The notes under the pieces were generated by a model. The model did no database searches. It worked only from the letters and a program-made list of their open reading frames with translations, and had not been told where the DNA came from. Made by a program: the position numbers and the translations under genes. A stretch of DNA of 64,000 bases from Burkholderiaceae bacterium (GTDB lineage: Bacteria > Pseudomonadota > Gammaproteobacteria > Burkholderiales > Burkholderiaceae_C): positions 185,438 to 249,437 of the forward strand of contig JACKLO010000012.1 of NCBI GenBank assembly GCA_024235915.1, read 5' to 3'. Below are positions 7,425 through 14,938 of the stretch, piece after piece (position 1 is the stretch's first letter; every line of letters begins with the position of its first letter).

Positions 7425-9476
7425 TCAGAACCAGTAGGCCTTGAGCACGTGCAGCCCCAGCAGCAGCGGCAGCGGCCAGGCCAGCAGCACATGGGCCCAA
7501 TCGGCGCTGCGCCGCCAGCGCTGCACCTGGCGTGCCGGCAGCCGATGCTGCACCGCGGTGACCGCGGCGGAGACAGCACCCACCAACGCCAGGCCCAGGA
7601 ACAGCAGCACCAGGGCCATGTCCAGCCGCGCGCCCAGGCGTGCGCCGGTGTGTGCGGCCAGGGCCGTCAGCGCCAGACCACCGAGCACCACGTGGGCCAG
7701 GCGCCAGCCGTCGAAGCCGCCAGCCCCTTGCCAGCGGCGGCTGCGCTTGCGCGCGCTCAGCAGCAGCCCCAGGGCGGCCAGGGCCAGCGCGCCATAGCCG
7801 GTCCACTGCTTGAGGTCGGCGTCGGTCCAGAGGCGGTGCCAGACAGGCGCGGCCTGTGCACGGGCCCAGTAGGCGATGCCAGGCCATGACAACACCGCCA
7901 GCGCCAGCAGCGTGGCGACGGCGGTCGCGATGCCGAGCGTGCGCCAGGCCGGCACCGCGGGCAGTGCCGTGGCGGCGCCGGCATCGGCCAGCAGTTCGGC
8001 CAGCAAGGGCTGACAACTGCCGCAGACCGTGCCGGCCCGTGTGGCACCGCACAGCGCCGGCAGGTCGCGGCAGCCGGCCGTGATGGCTTCGCCGAGCGCG
8101 CCGCGGGTGACGCCGTTGCATTGGCAGACGCGGGCATCGGCCGGCCACTGCGCGACGCCGTCGCCGTCCCCTTCCGGCCAGGCGCAGCCGCTGCGGCGCA
8201 GGCGCCAGGCCTGCCAGAACGGCAGGCGCTGCTGTGCGCCGACGGCCGCCTGCAGGCGCGCGAGCTGCGGCACGTCACCCACCGCCGCCAGGCCCACCAG
8301 GCGGCCACGGGCCAGTGCCACCGTCAGCGTGCGGCCCGGGCTGCGGTGGTGCAGCAGCTGCAGGGGGCCGGCGCTGTCGTCGTGGCGTTCCGGGTCGACG
8401 GTGCCGCTGGCGGTGACGGGCACGCCGGCCACCTTCAGGCGCGTCGGCGCCACGGCACCGGCGTAGCGGGCGGTGCCGCCGAGCACGGTGTGCACCGCCA
8501 CGCCGGCCTGCTCCAGCCCCGGCGCCACCAGGCCGTGCACCACGCCGCGGTGCTCGGCGCACTCACCGATGGCGAGGATGTGCGGGTCGGCGGTGGCCAT
8601 GCGGTCGTCGACGCGGATGCCACGGCCGATCGGGAGCCCGGCGTCCAGCGCCAGTGGCACCTGCGGCACGATGCCGGTGGCCACGAGCACGGTGTCGCAG
8701 GCGATGTGTTCGCCGTCGCGCAGTTCGACACCGCTGACGCGCCCGTGGCCGCAGATGCGCCGTACGGCCGCGCCCGTGCGCACCGCGATGCCCAGGTCCT
8801 GCAGGCGGGTCGTCAGCGCGCCGGCCGTCAGTGCGTCGAGCTGGCGTGCCATCAACCGCGGTGCGTGTTCGACGACGGTGACGCGGGTGTGTTGCCGTTG
8901 CATCGCGCGCGCCGCTTCCAGGCCCAGCAGGCCGCCGCCGAGCACCACCGTGTGCACGCTGCGCACGCGGCGCGCCTGCAGCGCCTGTGCATCGGCCAGG
9001 TCACGGAAGACGAAGACACCGGCCTGGCCGATGCCGGGCAGGTCCGGCACGTGGGCACGCGAACCGAGCGCCAGCACCAGCGTGCCGTAGGCCTGCCAGC
9101 GGCCGCGGTTGTCACGCACACGGCGGCCTGCGCGGTCGATTTCCAGCACCTCGGTGTGCAGCTGCACCTGCACCTGCGGGGAGGCCGGCAGCTCCTGGCC
9201 GCGCAGCAGCGCGTCCCAGCCGGTCTGGCCGCGCAGAAAGGATGACAGCTGCACGCGGTCGTAGGGCTGCCAGTGCTCGCGCCCGTAGACCACGATGGGG
9301 CAGGCCGGGTCCCGGGCATGCAGTTGCTGCACGAAGCGCACGCCCACCGGGCCGGTGCCGACCACGACCACCGGCGCCAGGCCCGGCGCTGCGGCCGATG
9401 CGCCCATGACCTCACCGGCAGCACCGGTGGGTGCATCGGAGGCGTTGGGCAGGGGGCCGAAGAGGCGGTGGTTCAT
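7425..9476 (-). CDS. NirB-like FAD/[2Fe-2S] oxidoreductase fused to a five-helix membrane domain
   Basis: A 683-residue fusion. Residues about 36-330 are a two-dinucleotide-domain flavoprotein (FAD motif VVGTGPVG, NAD motif LGGGLLGLEAAR), as in nitrite or rubredoxin reductases. Residues 451-488 are a BFD-like [2Fe-2S] domain (C451-x-C453...C485-x2-C488). Residues 511-683 hold about five membrane helices. Two helices each carry a His-x13-His pair (H595/H609 and H662/H676), the spacing used by cytochrome b and ferric reductases to hold two b-haems. No sirohaem domain is present, so it is not a nitrite reductase. Electron flow NAD(P)H to FAD to Fe-S to b-haems to the adjacent undecahaem cytochrome is inferred. 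An open frame continuing upstream to 10190 is antisense to nsrR and was not used. Confidence 0.75.
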   Translation of the reverse strand: MNHRLFGPLPNASDAPTGAAGEVMGASAAAPGLAPVVVVGTGPVGVRFVQQLHARDPACPIVVYGREHWQPYDRVQLSSFLRGQTGWDALLRGQELPASPQVQVQLHTEVLEIDRAGRRVRDNRGRWQAYGTLVLALGSRAHVPDLPGIGQAGVFVFRDLADAQALQARRVRSVHTVVLGGGLLGLEAARAMQRQHTRVTVVEHAPRLMARQLDALTAGALTTRLQDLGIAVRTGAAVRRICGHGRVSGVELRDGEHIACDTVLVATGIVPQVPLALDAGLPIGRGIRVDDRMATADPHILAIGECAEHRGVVHGLVAPGLEQAGVAVHTVLGGTARYAGAVAPTRLKVAGVPVTASGTVDPERHDDSAGPLQLLHHRSPGRTLTVALARGRLVGLAAVGDVPQLARLQAAVGAQQRLPFWQAWRLRRSGCAWPEGDGDGVAQWPADARVCQCNGVTRGALGEAITAGCRDLPALCGATRAGTVCGSCQPLLAELLADAGAATALPAVPAWRTLGIATAVATLLALAVLSWPGIAYWARAQAAPVWHRLWTDADLKQWTGYGALALAALGLLLSARKRSRRWQGAGGFDGWRLAHVVLGGLALTALAAHTGARLGARLDMALVLLFLGLALVGAVSAAVTAVQHRLPARQVQRWRRSADWAHVLLAWPLPLLLGLHVLKAYWF

Positions 9477-9537
9477 GGGCGGGGCGTTGGCTTGATGCAG
9501 CGCAAGGCAAACGCCGTGCCACGGCCCATGCGCCTCA

Positions 9538-9560
9538 AAGATGCACGGTAAATACACGTT
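9538..9560. promoter_or_regulatory. NsrR-type operator in the divergent promoter region
   Basis: Half-site AAGATGCAC, then a short spacer, then AATACACGTT, whose complement reads AACGTGTATT, gives an imperfect palindrome. It resembles the known NsrR consensus AAGATGYA...TACATCTT. It sits between the NirB-like operon (start 9476) and the nsrR-like gene (start 9763), and is the only such site noticed there. NO-responsive repression of the haem cluster is inferred from this and from the regulator's cysteines. Confidence 0.6.
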
Positions 9561-9762
9561 CAACGCCGATCTGACCCAAAGTTGAACGGCCAATGCATGT
9601 TTTGGGGCGCACGCACCGTGGCGGCACCGTGCATCGCGGTGCGCCATGCTCCGGGCCTGCGCGGGCCGTGCACCGGATGCGGGTCGGCACGGCTTCTGCA
9701 TCGGCCCTAAGATCCCGCCCGACTTCCGCCTGATCGTCGCCCGACCTGTCCGCGAGCCCCGC

Positions 9763-10218
9763 ATGCGCCTGAACCGCTTCACCGACATCGGCCTGCGTGC
9801 CCTGATGTACCTGGCCACCCAGAGCCGCGAACCGCCGGTGACGGTGAGCGAACTGGCCGAGCAGCTCAACGTGCCGCGTAGCCACATGGTCAAGGTCGTG
9901 CACCGCCTGGGGCAGCTGGGCTGGGTGCTCACGCAGCGCGGCCGCCAGGGCGGGCTGCGGCTGGCGCCGGCGGCGCTGGACGTGGGCCTGGGCCAGGTGG
10001 TGCGTGTGCTGGAGGATGACGAAGCACCCGTGGACTGCGCACAGCCCGCCTGCCCGTTGGACGGCCATTGCGTGCTGCAGGGCGCGCTGGGGCGCGCCAT
10101 GGCCGCGTTCCATGCCGAACTGGACACGCTGACGCTGGGCACCGTGAACCACCGCCGTACGACGGCGGTGCTGATGCAGCTGCAGCGCAACTACCTGCGC
10201 CGCCAGGCGACGGCATGA
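9763..10218 (+). CDS. nsrR: NsrR-type Rrf2 regulator (nitric-oxide sensor)
   Basis: A 151-residue Rrf2-family winged-helix repressor. The N-terminus MRLNRFTDIGLRALMYLA and the DNA-binding helix region (VSELAEQLNVPRSHMVKVVH) are typical. The cluster-binding loop reads C-AQPA-C-PLDGH-C, exactly the C-x4-C-x5-C spacing of NsrR. This spacing distinguishes it from IscR and RsrR. NsrR holds an Fe-S cluster that NO destroys, relieving repression. The gene is divergent from the haem-protein operon, with a matching operator between them, and overlaps the next gene (ATGA). Confidence 0.85.
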   Translation: MRLNRFTDIGLRALMYLATQSREPPVTVSELAEQLNVPRSHMVKVVHRLGQLGWVLTQRGRQGGLRLAPAALDVGLGQVVRVLEDDEAPVDCAQPACPLDGHCVLQGALGRAMAAFHAELDTLTLGTVNHRRTTAVLMQLQRNYLRRQATA

Positions 10219-10649
10219 CGCCCCGACGGCGGCGCGTGCTGCAGGCGGTGCTCTACGAGCTGTTCGCCATCCTCTTCGTCGGCCCGGTGCTGGGCTGGTT
10301 GTTTGACGAGCCCATGGGCTCGTCGCTGGCGCTGGCGGTGGTGCTGTCCACCATCGCGCTGAGCTGGAACTACGTCTTCAACGCGTTCTTCGAGCGCTGG
10401 GAGGCGAAGCAGCCGGTGCGCGGGCGCAGCTGGCAGCGCCGGCTGGCGCACGGGGCCGGTTTCGAAGGCGGGCTGACGCTGCTGCTGGTGCCGGTGATGG
10501 CCTGGTGGCTGGACACGTCCGCCTGGCAGGCCTTCCTGGCCAACCTGGGGCTGCTGGCGTTCTTCTTCGTCTACGCGGTGGGTTTCACCTGGGCCTTCGA
10601 CCGCGTGTTCGGCCTGCCGGCATCGGCCATGGCAGGGCAGGAGAGGTGA
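10215..10649 (+). CDS. PACE-family efflux transporter (AceI-like)
   Basis: A 144-residue protein made of two 'bacterial transmembrane pair' units, giving four helices in total. The paired motifs LYELFAILFVGPVLGWLFDEPM / WNYVFNAFFERWE and HGAGFEGGLTLLLVPVMAWWL / WAFDRVFGLP match PACE exporters such as AceI, which expel chlorhexidine and short diamines. The acidic residue in the first helix (YELF) is the expected proton-coupling glutamate. Its start overlaps the stop of nsrR, so it is probably co-transcribed with the NO sensor, an unexpected pairing. Confidence 0.85.
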   Translation: MTPRRRRVLQAVLYELFAILFVGPVLGWLFDEPMGSSLALAVVLSTIALSWNYVFNAFFERWEAKQPVRGRSWQRRLAHGAGFEGGLTLLLVPVMAWWLDTSAWQAFLANLGLLAFFFVYAVGFTWAFDRVFGLPASAMAGQER

Positions 10650-10681
10650 CGGCGAGCGGGTGAGTTGGCAGGATCACGATG

Positions 10682-10697
10682 CTGTATAAACATACAG
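10682..10697 (+). promoter_or_regulatory. LexA (SOS) box upstream of dnaE2
   Basis: CTGTATAAACATACAG is a CTGT-N8-ACAG LexA operator 27 bases before the dnaE2 ATG. It shares the CTGTAT...TACAG core with the box before imuA. The TATAAA inside it may double as the -10 element. Confidence 0.9.
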
Positions 10698-10724
10698 TTT
10701 CTTGGTTCCAGCCTGTGTCTCCCC

Positions 10725-13700
10725 ATGCTTCCCGGCTACGCCGAACTGCACTGCCGCAGCAACTACAGCTTCGGCTGCGGAGCCTCGCACCCGGAGGAAC
10801 TGGTGGGCCGTGCGCAGGCGCTGGGTTATGCCGCGCTGGCGGTCACCGACGAGTGTTCGCTCTCGGGCGTGGTGCGCGCGCATGCCGAGGCCAAGCGGCT
10901 GGGGCTGCCGTTGATTGTCGGGGCGGAAATGGCCCTGCAGCGCAGCGAGACGGAACTGGGTGGCCCGCGGATCGTGGCATTGGCGATGACCCGCCGCGGC
11001 TATGGCAACCTGGCGCAGTGGATCACCGTGGCGCGCCGGCGTGCGCCCAAGGGCCAGTACCGCGCACTGATGGGCGACGTGGAAGGCAAGGTGCCCAACA
11101 CGCCCACGCTTGCCGGCCTGCCGGACTGCCTGGCCCTGCTGCTGGCGCCGGCGGTGCTGGCCTTGGAAGCCCCTGGGCTGGATGCCGGGACGCCCGCGGG
11201 CCTGCCCTCGCCGCCGGACGGTGGCCTGGGCGTGCGCGCACCCGGCGGCCCCTTCGAGACCCTGTTCGCCCAGGCCCTGTGGCTGCGCACCTGGTTCGGC
11301 GACCGCGCCGCCATCGCGCTGCCGCTGCTGCACCGCGCGCACGACGCCGTGCTGCTGGAGATCGTGCCGCGCGTGGCCGCGCTCACCGGGCTGCCGGTGG
11401 TGGCGGTGGGCAGCGTGCTGATGCACGCGCGCTCACGCAAGCCGCTGCAGGACATGCTCACCGCCACGCGCCTGAAGCGCCCGGTGGCCGACTGCGGTTT
11501 TGCGCTGGAACCCAACGCCGAGGCCCACCTGCGTCCGCGCGCGCGGCTGGCGGCGCTGTACCGGCCGGAATGGCTGGAGGCCACGCTGGCGCTGGCCGGG
11601 CGCTGCGCCTTCTCGCTGGACGAACTGCGCTACGAGTACCCGCGCGAGATCGTGCCCGACGGGCACACGCCCACCAGCTGGCTGCGCGCGCTGACGGAGC
11701 AGGGCGTGCAGCGCCGCTTCCCGCAGGGCGAGCCGCCGGCGGTGCGCGCGACCATCGAGCACGAACTGGCGCTGATCGCGCAGTTGCAGTACGAGCCCTA
11801 CTTCCTCACCGTGGCCGATCTGGTGCACTGGGCGCGCGGCCAGGGCATCCTGTGCCAGGGCCGCGGCAGTGCGGCCAACTCCGCCGTCTGCTACTGCCTG
11901 GGCGTGACGGAGGTCGACCCGGCGCGCATGACGCTGTTGTTCGAACGTTTCATCAGCGCCGAGCGCAACGAGCCGCCGGACATCGACATCGACTTCGAGC
12001 ACCAGCGGCGCGAGGAGGTCATCCAGTACGTCTACCGCAAGTACGGCCGCCACCGCGCGGCGCTGACCGGCGTGGTCATCAGCTACCGCCCGCGCAGCGC
12101 GCTGCGCGACGTGGGGCGGGCGCTGGGCATCGACCTGGAACGCATCGACGCCGTCAGCAAATCGCAGCACTGGTTCGACGGCCGCCGCATCGACCCCGAA
12201 CGCCTGCGCGAGAACGGCTTCGACCCCGAGGCACCGATCTCGAAGCTGTGGGTGGAACTCACGAGCACGCTGATCGGCTTCCCGCGCCACCTCAGCCAGC
12301 ACCCGGGTGGTTTCGTCATCGCGCGCGACCAGCTGGCCCGCCTGGTGCCGGTGGAAAACGCTGCGATGGATGGCCGCAGCGTGATCCAGTGGGACAAGGA
12401 CGACCTCGACGCCCTGGGCCTGCTGAAGGTGGACCTGCTGGCCCTGGGCATGCTCAGCGCCATCCGCCGTGCCTTGCAGATGGTGGGCGACAAGCTGGGG
12501 CGGGTGGCGCAGCTGCCGGGGCCGGGTGGTGTCACCGGTCTGGCCTTCACGATGCAGGACGTGCCGCCCGAGGACGGCGCCACCTACGCCATGCTGCAGC
12601 AGGGCGACAGCATCGGCACCTTCCAGGTGGAAAGCCGGGCGCAGATGAGCATGCTGCCGCGGCTGAAGCCGAAGAACTTCTACGACCTGGTGATCGAGGT
12701 TGCGATCGTGCGGCCCGGCCCGATCCAGGGCGGCATGGTCCACCCCTACCTCAAGCGCCGCAACGGCGAGGAGCCGGTGGACTACCCGAGCGACGAGGTC
12801 AAGCAGGCGCTGGAGCGCACGCTGGGCGTGCCCATCTTCCAGGAACAGGTAATGCAGCTGGCCATCCTGGCGGCCGACTTCACGCCGGGCGAGGCGGATC
12901 AACTTCGCCGCGCGATGGCGGCCTGGAAGCGCAAGGGCGGCCTGGGCCCCTTCCACGAACGGCTGGTGGGCCGCATGCTGGCCAAGGGCTACCCGCGCGA
13001 TTTCGCCGAGCGGATCTTCAGGCAGATCGAGGGCTTCGGCGAATACGGTTTCCCTGAAAGCCATGCCGCCAGCTTCGCGCTGCTGGTCTACGTGAGCGCC
13101 TGGCTCAAGTGCCACCACCCGGATGCCTTCCTGGCCGCGCTGCTCAACAGCCAGCCGATGGGCTTCTACGCCCCCGCGCAGCTGGTGCGCGACGCGCGCG
13201 AGCACGGCGTCGAGGTGCGGCCGGTGGACATCCACCACAGCCTGTGGGACTCAACCCTGGAAAGCGAGGACGGACGCGCCGGCGCCGGCCTGCGCCCCGT
13301 GCGCCTGGGGCTGAACCGTGTCAGCGGCCTGCCCGAGGATGCCGCCGAACGCATCGTGGCCGCGCGGCGCAGCGGTGACTTCGCCAGCATCGAGGACCTG
13401 GCCCGCCGTGCGCGGCTGGACGCGCATGCGCTGCAACTGCTGGCCGGTGCCAATGCACTGCAGGGGCTGGCCGGCCACCGCCACGCGGCGGCCTGGGCCG
13501 TGGCCGGTGTGGACACGCGCGCCACGCCGATGCTGGCGGCCACGCGCACGCACGAGTCGGCGGCCGAGCTGGCGGCGCCCAACGAAGTGGCCGAGACCCT
13601 GGCCGACTACCGTGCCACCGGCCTCACGCTGGGCACGCACCCGGTGGCGCTGCTGCGGGCGCGGCTGGCGGCCTTCAAGGTGCTGCCGGCCGCGGTGCTG

Positions 13701-14000
13701 GCCGACTTCCCGGCCGGCCGCCTGGCGCGCGCCAGCGGCCTGGTCACGCACCGCCAGCGCCCGGAAACCGCCAAGGGCGTGGTCTTCGTGACGCTGGAGG
13801 ACGAGACCGGCGCCGTCAACGTCATCGTCTGGCCGGACCTGGTGGAAAAGCAGCGCCGGCCGCTGCTGGCGGCCACCCTGCTCACCGTCTATGGTGTCTG
13901 GCAGCGCGAGGGCGCGGTGCGCCACCTGGTGGCCCGCCAACTCGTCGACCACACCGTGCTGCTGCAGGGGCTGGACGCGCGCAGCCGGAATTTCAGATAG
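10725..14000 (+). CDS. dnaE2: DnaE2 / ImuC, error-prone DNA polymerase III alpha
   Basis: A 1091-residue C-family polymerase that performs damage-induced mutagenic synthesis with ImuA and ImuB. It begins MLPGYAELHCRSNYSFGCGA with the PHP domain. The catalytic aspartates lie in PDIDIDFEH near residue 420. An OB-fold region follows in the last 100 residues (ASGLVTHRQRPETAKGVVFV). DnaE2 is shorter than replicative DnaE and usually lacks the tau-binding C-terminus, as here. The ATG at 10725 fits the family start; an in-frame extension to 10665 would run through the LexA box. It sits apart from imuAB, which is unusual. Confidence 0.93.
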   Translation: MLPGYAELHCRSNYSFGCGASHPEELVGRAQALGYAALAVTDECSLSGVVRAHAEAKRLGLPLIVGAEMALQRSETELGGPRIVALAMTRRGYGNLAQWITVARRRAPKGQYRALMGDVEGKVPNTPTLAGLPDCLALLLAPAVLALEAPGLDAGTPAGLPSPPDGGLGVRAPGGPFETLFAQALWLRTWFGDRAAIALPLLHRAHDAVLLEIVPRVAALTGLPVVAVGSVLMHARSRKPLQDMLTATRLKRPVADCGFALEPNAEAHLRPRARLAALYRPEWLEATLALAGRCAFSLDELRYEYPREIVPDGHTPTSWLRALTEQGVQRRFPQGEPPAVRATIEHELALIAQLQYEPYFLTVADLVHWARGQGILCQGRGSAANSAVCYCLGVTEVDPARMTLLFERFISAERNEPPDIDIDFEHQRREEVIQYVYRKYGRHRAALTGVVISYRPRSALRDVGRALGIDLERIDAVSKSQHWFDGRRIDPERLRENGFDPEAPISKLWVELTSTLIGFPRHLSQHPGGFVIARDQLARLVPVENAAMDGRSVIQWDKDDLDALGLLKVDLLALGMLSAIRRALQMVGDKLGRVAQLPGPGGVTGLAFTMQDVPPEDGATYAMLQQGDSIGTFQVESRAQMSMLPRLKPKNFYDLVIEVAIVRPGPIQGGMVHPYLKRRNGEEPVDYPSDEVKQALERTLGVPIFQEQVMQLAILAADFTPGEADQLRRAMAAWKRKGGLGPFHERLVGRMLAKGYPRDFAERIFRQIEGFGEYGFPESHAASFALLVYVSAWLKCHHPDAFLAALLNSQPMGFYAPAQLVRDAREHGVEVRPVDIHHSLWDSTLESEDGRAGAGLRPVRLGLNRVSGLPEDAAERIVAARRSGDFASIEDLARRARLDAHALQLLAGANALQGLAGHRHAAAWAVAGVDTRATPMLAATRTHESAAELAAPNEVAETLADYRATGLTLGTHPVALLRARLAAFKVLPAAVLADFPAGRLARASGLVTHRQRPETAKGVVFVTLEDETGAVNVIVWPDLVEKQRRPLLAATLLTVYGVWQREGAVRHLVARQLVDHTVLLQGLDARSRNFR

Positions 14001-14035
14001 TCCATGCTGTTCAACCCCGCGAGAAGGAGCACACC

Positions 14036-14407
14036 ATGATCCTCGGCCTCAGAACCGCTGCCTACCCGATCGCCCGCGACCAGCTCGAGGCCGCCAAGCG
14101 CTGGTACGCCCAGGCTTTCGGCGTCGAGCCCTATTTCGACGAACCCTTCTACGTCGGCTTCAACATCGGCGGCTTCGAGCTCGGCCTGTTGCCGGACGGC
14201 GCGCCCTCGATCAATGGCCCTCAGCCGCTGTGGGGGGTGGACGACATCCAGGCGGTCTACCAGACCTTGATCGGCCTCGGCGCCACGGCCCTGGAGCCGC
14301 CCAAGGACGTGGGCGAGGGCATCCTCGTGGCCGACGTGCGCGACCCCTTCGGCAACCGCCTGGGCCTGATCCAGAACCCGCACTTCGACCCCAAGGCCGT
14401 GCGATGA
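14036..14407 (+). CDS. VOC-superfamily (glyoxalase-like) protein
   Basis: A 123-residue single-module vicinal-oxygen-chelate protein (ARDQLEAAKRWYAQAFGVEPYF ... VADVRDPFGNRLGLIQNP). Such proteins bind a metal and act as lyases, dioxygenases or resistance proteins. No specific substrate can be named. It has an AAGGAG ribosome site (bases 14022-14027) and overlaps the following GFA-family gene (ATGA), so both are likely co-expressed. Confidence 0.75.
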   Translation: MILGLRTAAYPIARDQLEAAKRWYAQAFGVEPYFDEPFYVGFNIGGFELGLLPDGAPSINGPQPLWGVDDIQAVYQTLIGLGATALEPPKDVGEGILVADVRDPFGNRLGLIQNPHFDPKAVR

Positions 14408-14925
14408 GCGGCGCCGCTGCAGAGGCTGACACCGGCGCCTTCGACGGCGGCTGCGACTGCCGCCGCGTGCGCTACCGGATGACGTCACGCCCGCTGTTCG
14501 TGCACTGCTGCCATTGCCGCTGGTGCCAGCGCGAGAGCGGCAGCGCCTTTGCGCTCAACGCGATGATCGAGAGCGACCGCGTCGAATGCCTGGGCGAGCC
14601 GCCGGAATGGGTGGACACCCCCAGCGCCAGCGGCCGCGGGCAGCTGGTGGCGCGCTGTCCGCGCTGCCGCATCGCCTTATGGAGCCACTATGCCGGCGCG
14701 GGCCGGGCGGTGAGCTTCGTGCGCGTGGGCACGTTGGATGCGCCCGACGCTATGCCGCCGGACGTGCACATCTTCACCGCCAGCAAGCAGCCCTGGGTCG
14801 TGCTGCCGCCGGGCACACCGGCCGTGCCCGAGTACTACGACCGCAAACAGCTGTGGCCCGCCGAGAGCCTGGCCCGGCGTCAGGCGCTGCTGGCCAGACA
14901 AGACACTGCCGCAAAGGGCGGCTGA
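14404..14925 (+). CDS. GFA-family protein (glutathione-dependent formaldehyde-activating enzyme-like)
   Basis: A 173-residue zinc-binding protein. The cysteine pattern GGCDCRRVRY ... VHCCHCRWCQRESGSAF ... RCPRCRIAL is the GFA/CENP-V signature. Family members can bind glutathione and formaldehyde, but most have no proven activity. It ends 13 bases before the convergent gshA gene; the link to glutathione synthesis may be chance. Confidence 0.8.
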   Translation: MSGAAAEADTGAFDGGCDCRRVRYRMTSRPLFVHCCHCRWCQRESGSAFALNAMIESDRVECLGEPPEWVDTPSASGRGQLVARCPRCRIALWSHYAGAGRAVSFVRVGTLDAPDAMPPDVHIFTASKQPWVVLPPGTPAVPEYYDRKQLWPAESLARRQALLARQDTAAKGG

Positions 14926-14938
14926 CCTCGGATCGGAT

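Noticed and set aside
7425..9476. Assimilatory nitrite reductase NirB.
   Set aside because: Only the flavin and BFD-like parts match. The sirohaem/[4Fe-4S] reductase domain is absent and membrane helices replace it.
9477..10190. Upstream extension of the NirB-like frame, giving a 921-residue product.
   Set aside because: The extension is antisense to the nsrR gene and crosses the operator region. The flavoprotein fold begins after the ATG at 9476.
11433..13238. 601-codon open frame antisense to dnaE2.
   Set aside because: Lies wholly inside an unmistakable polymerase gene and shows no recognisable domain.
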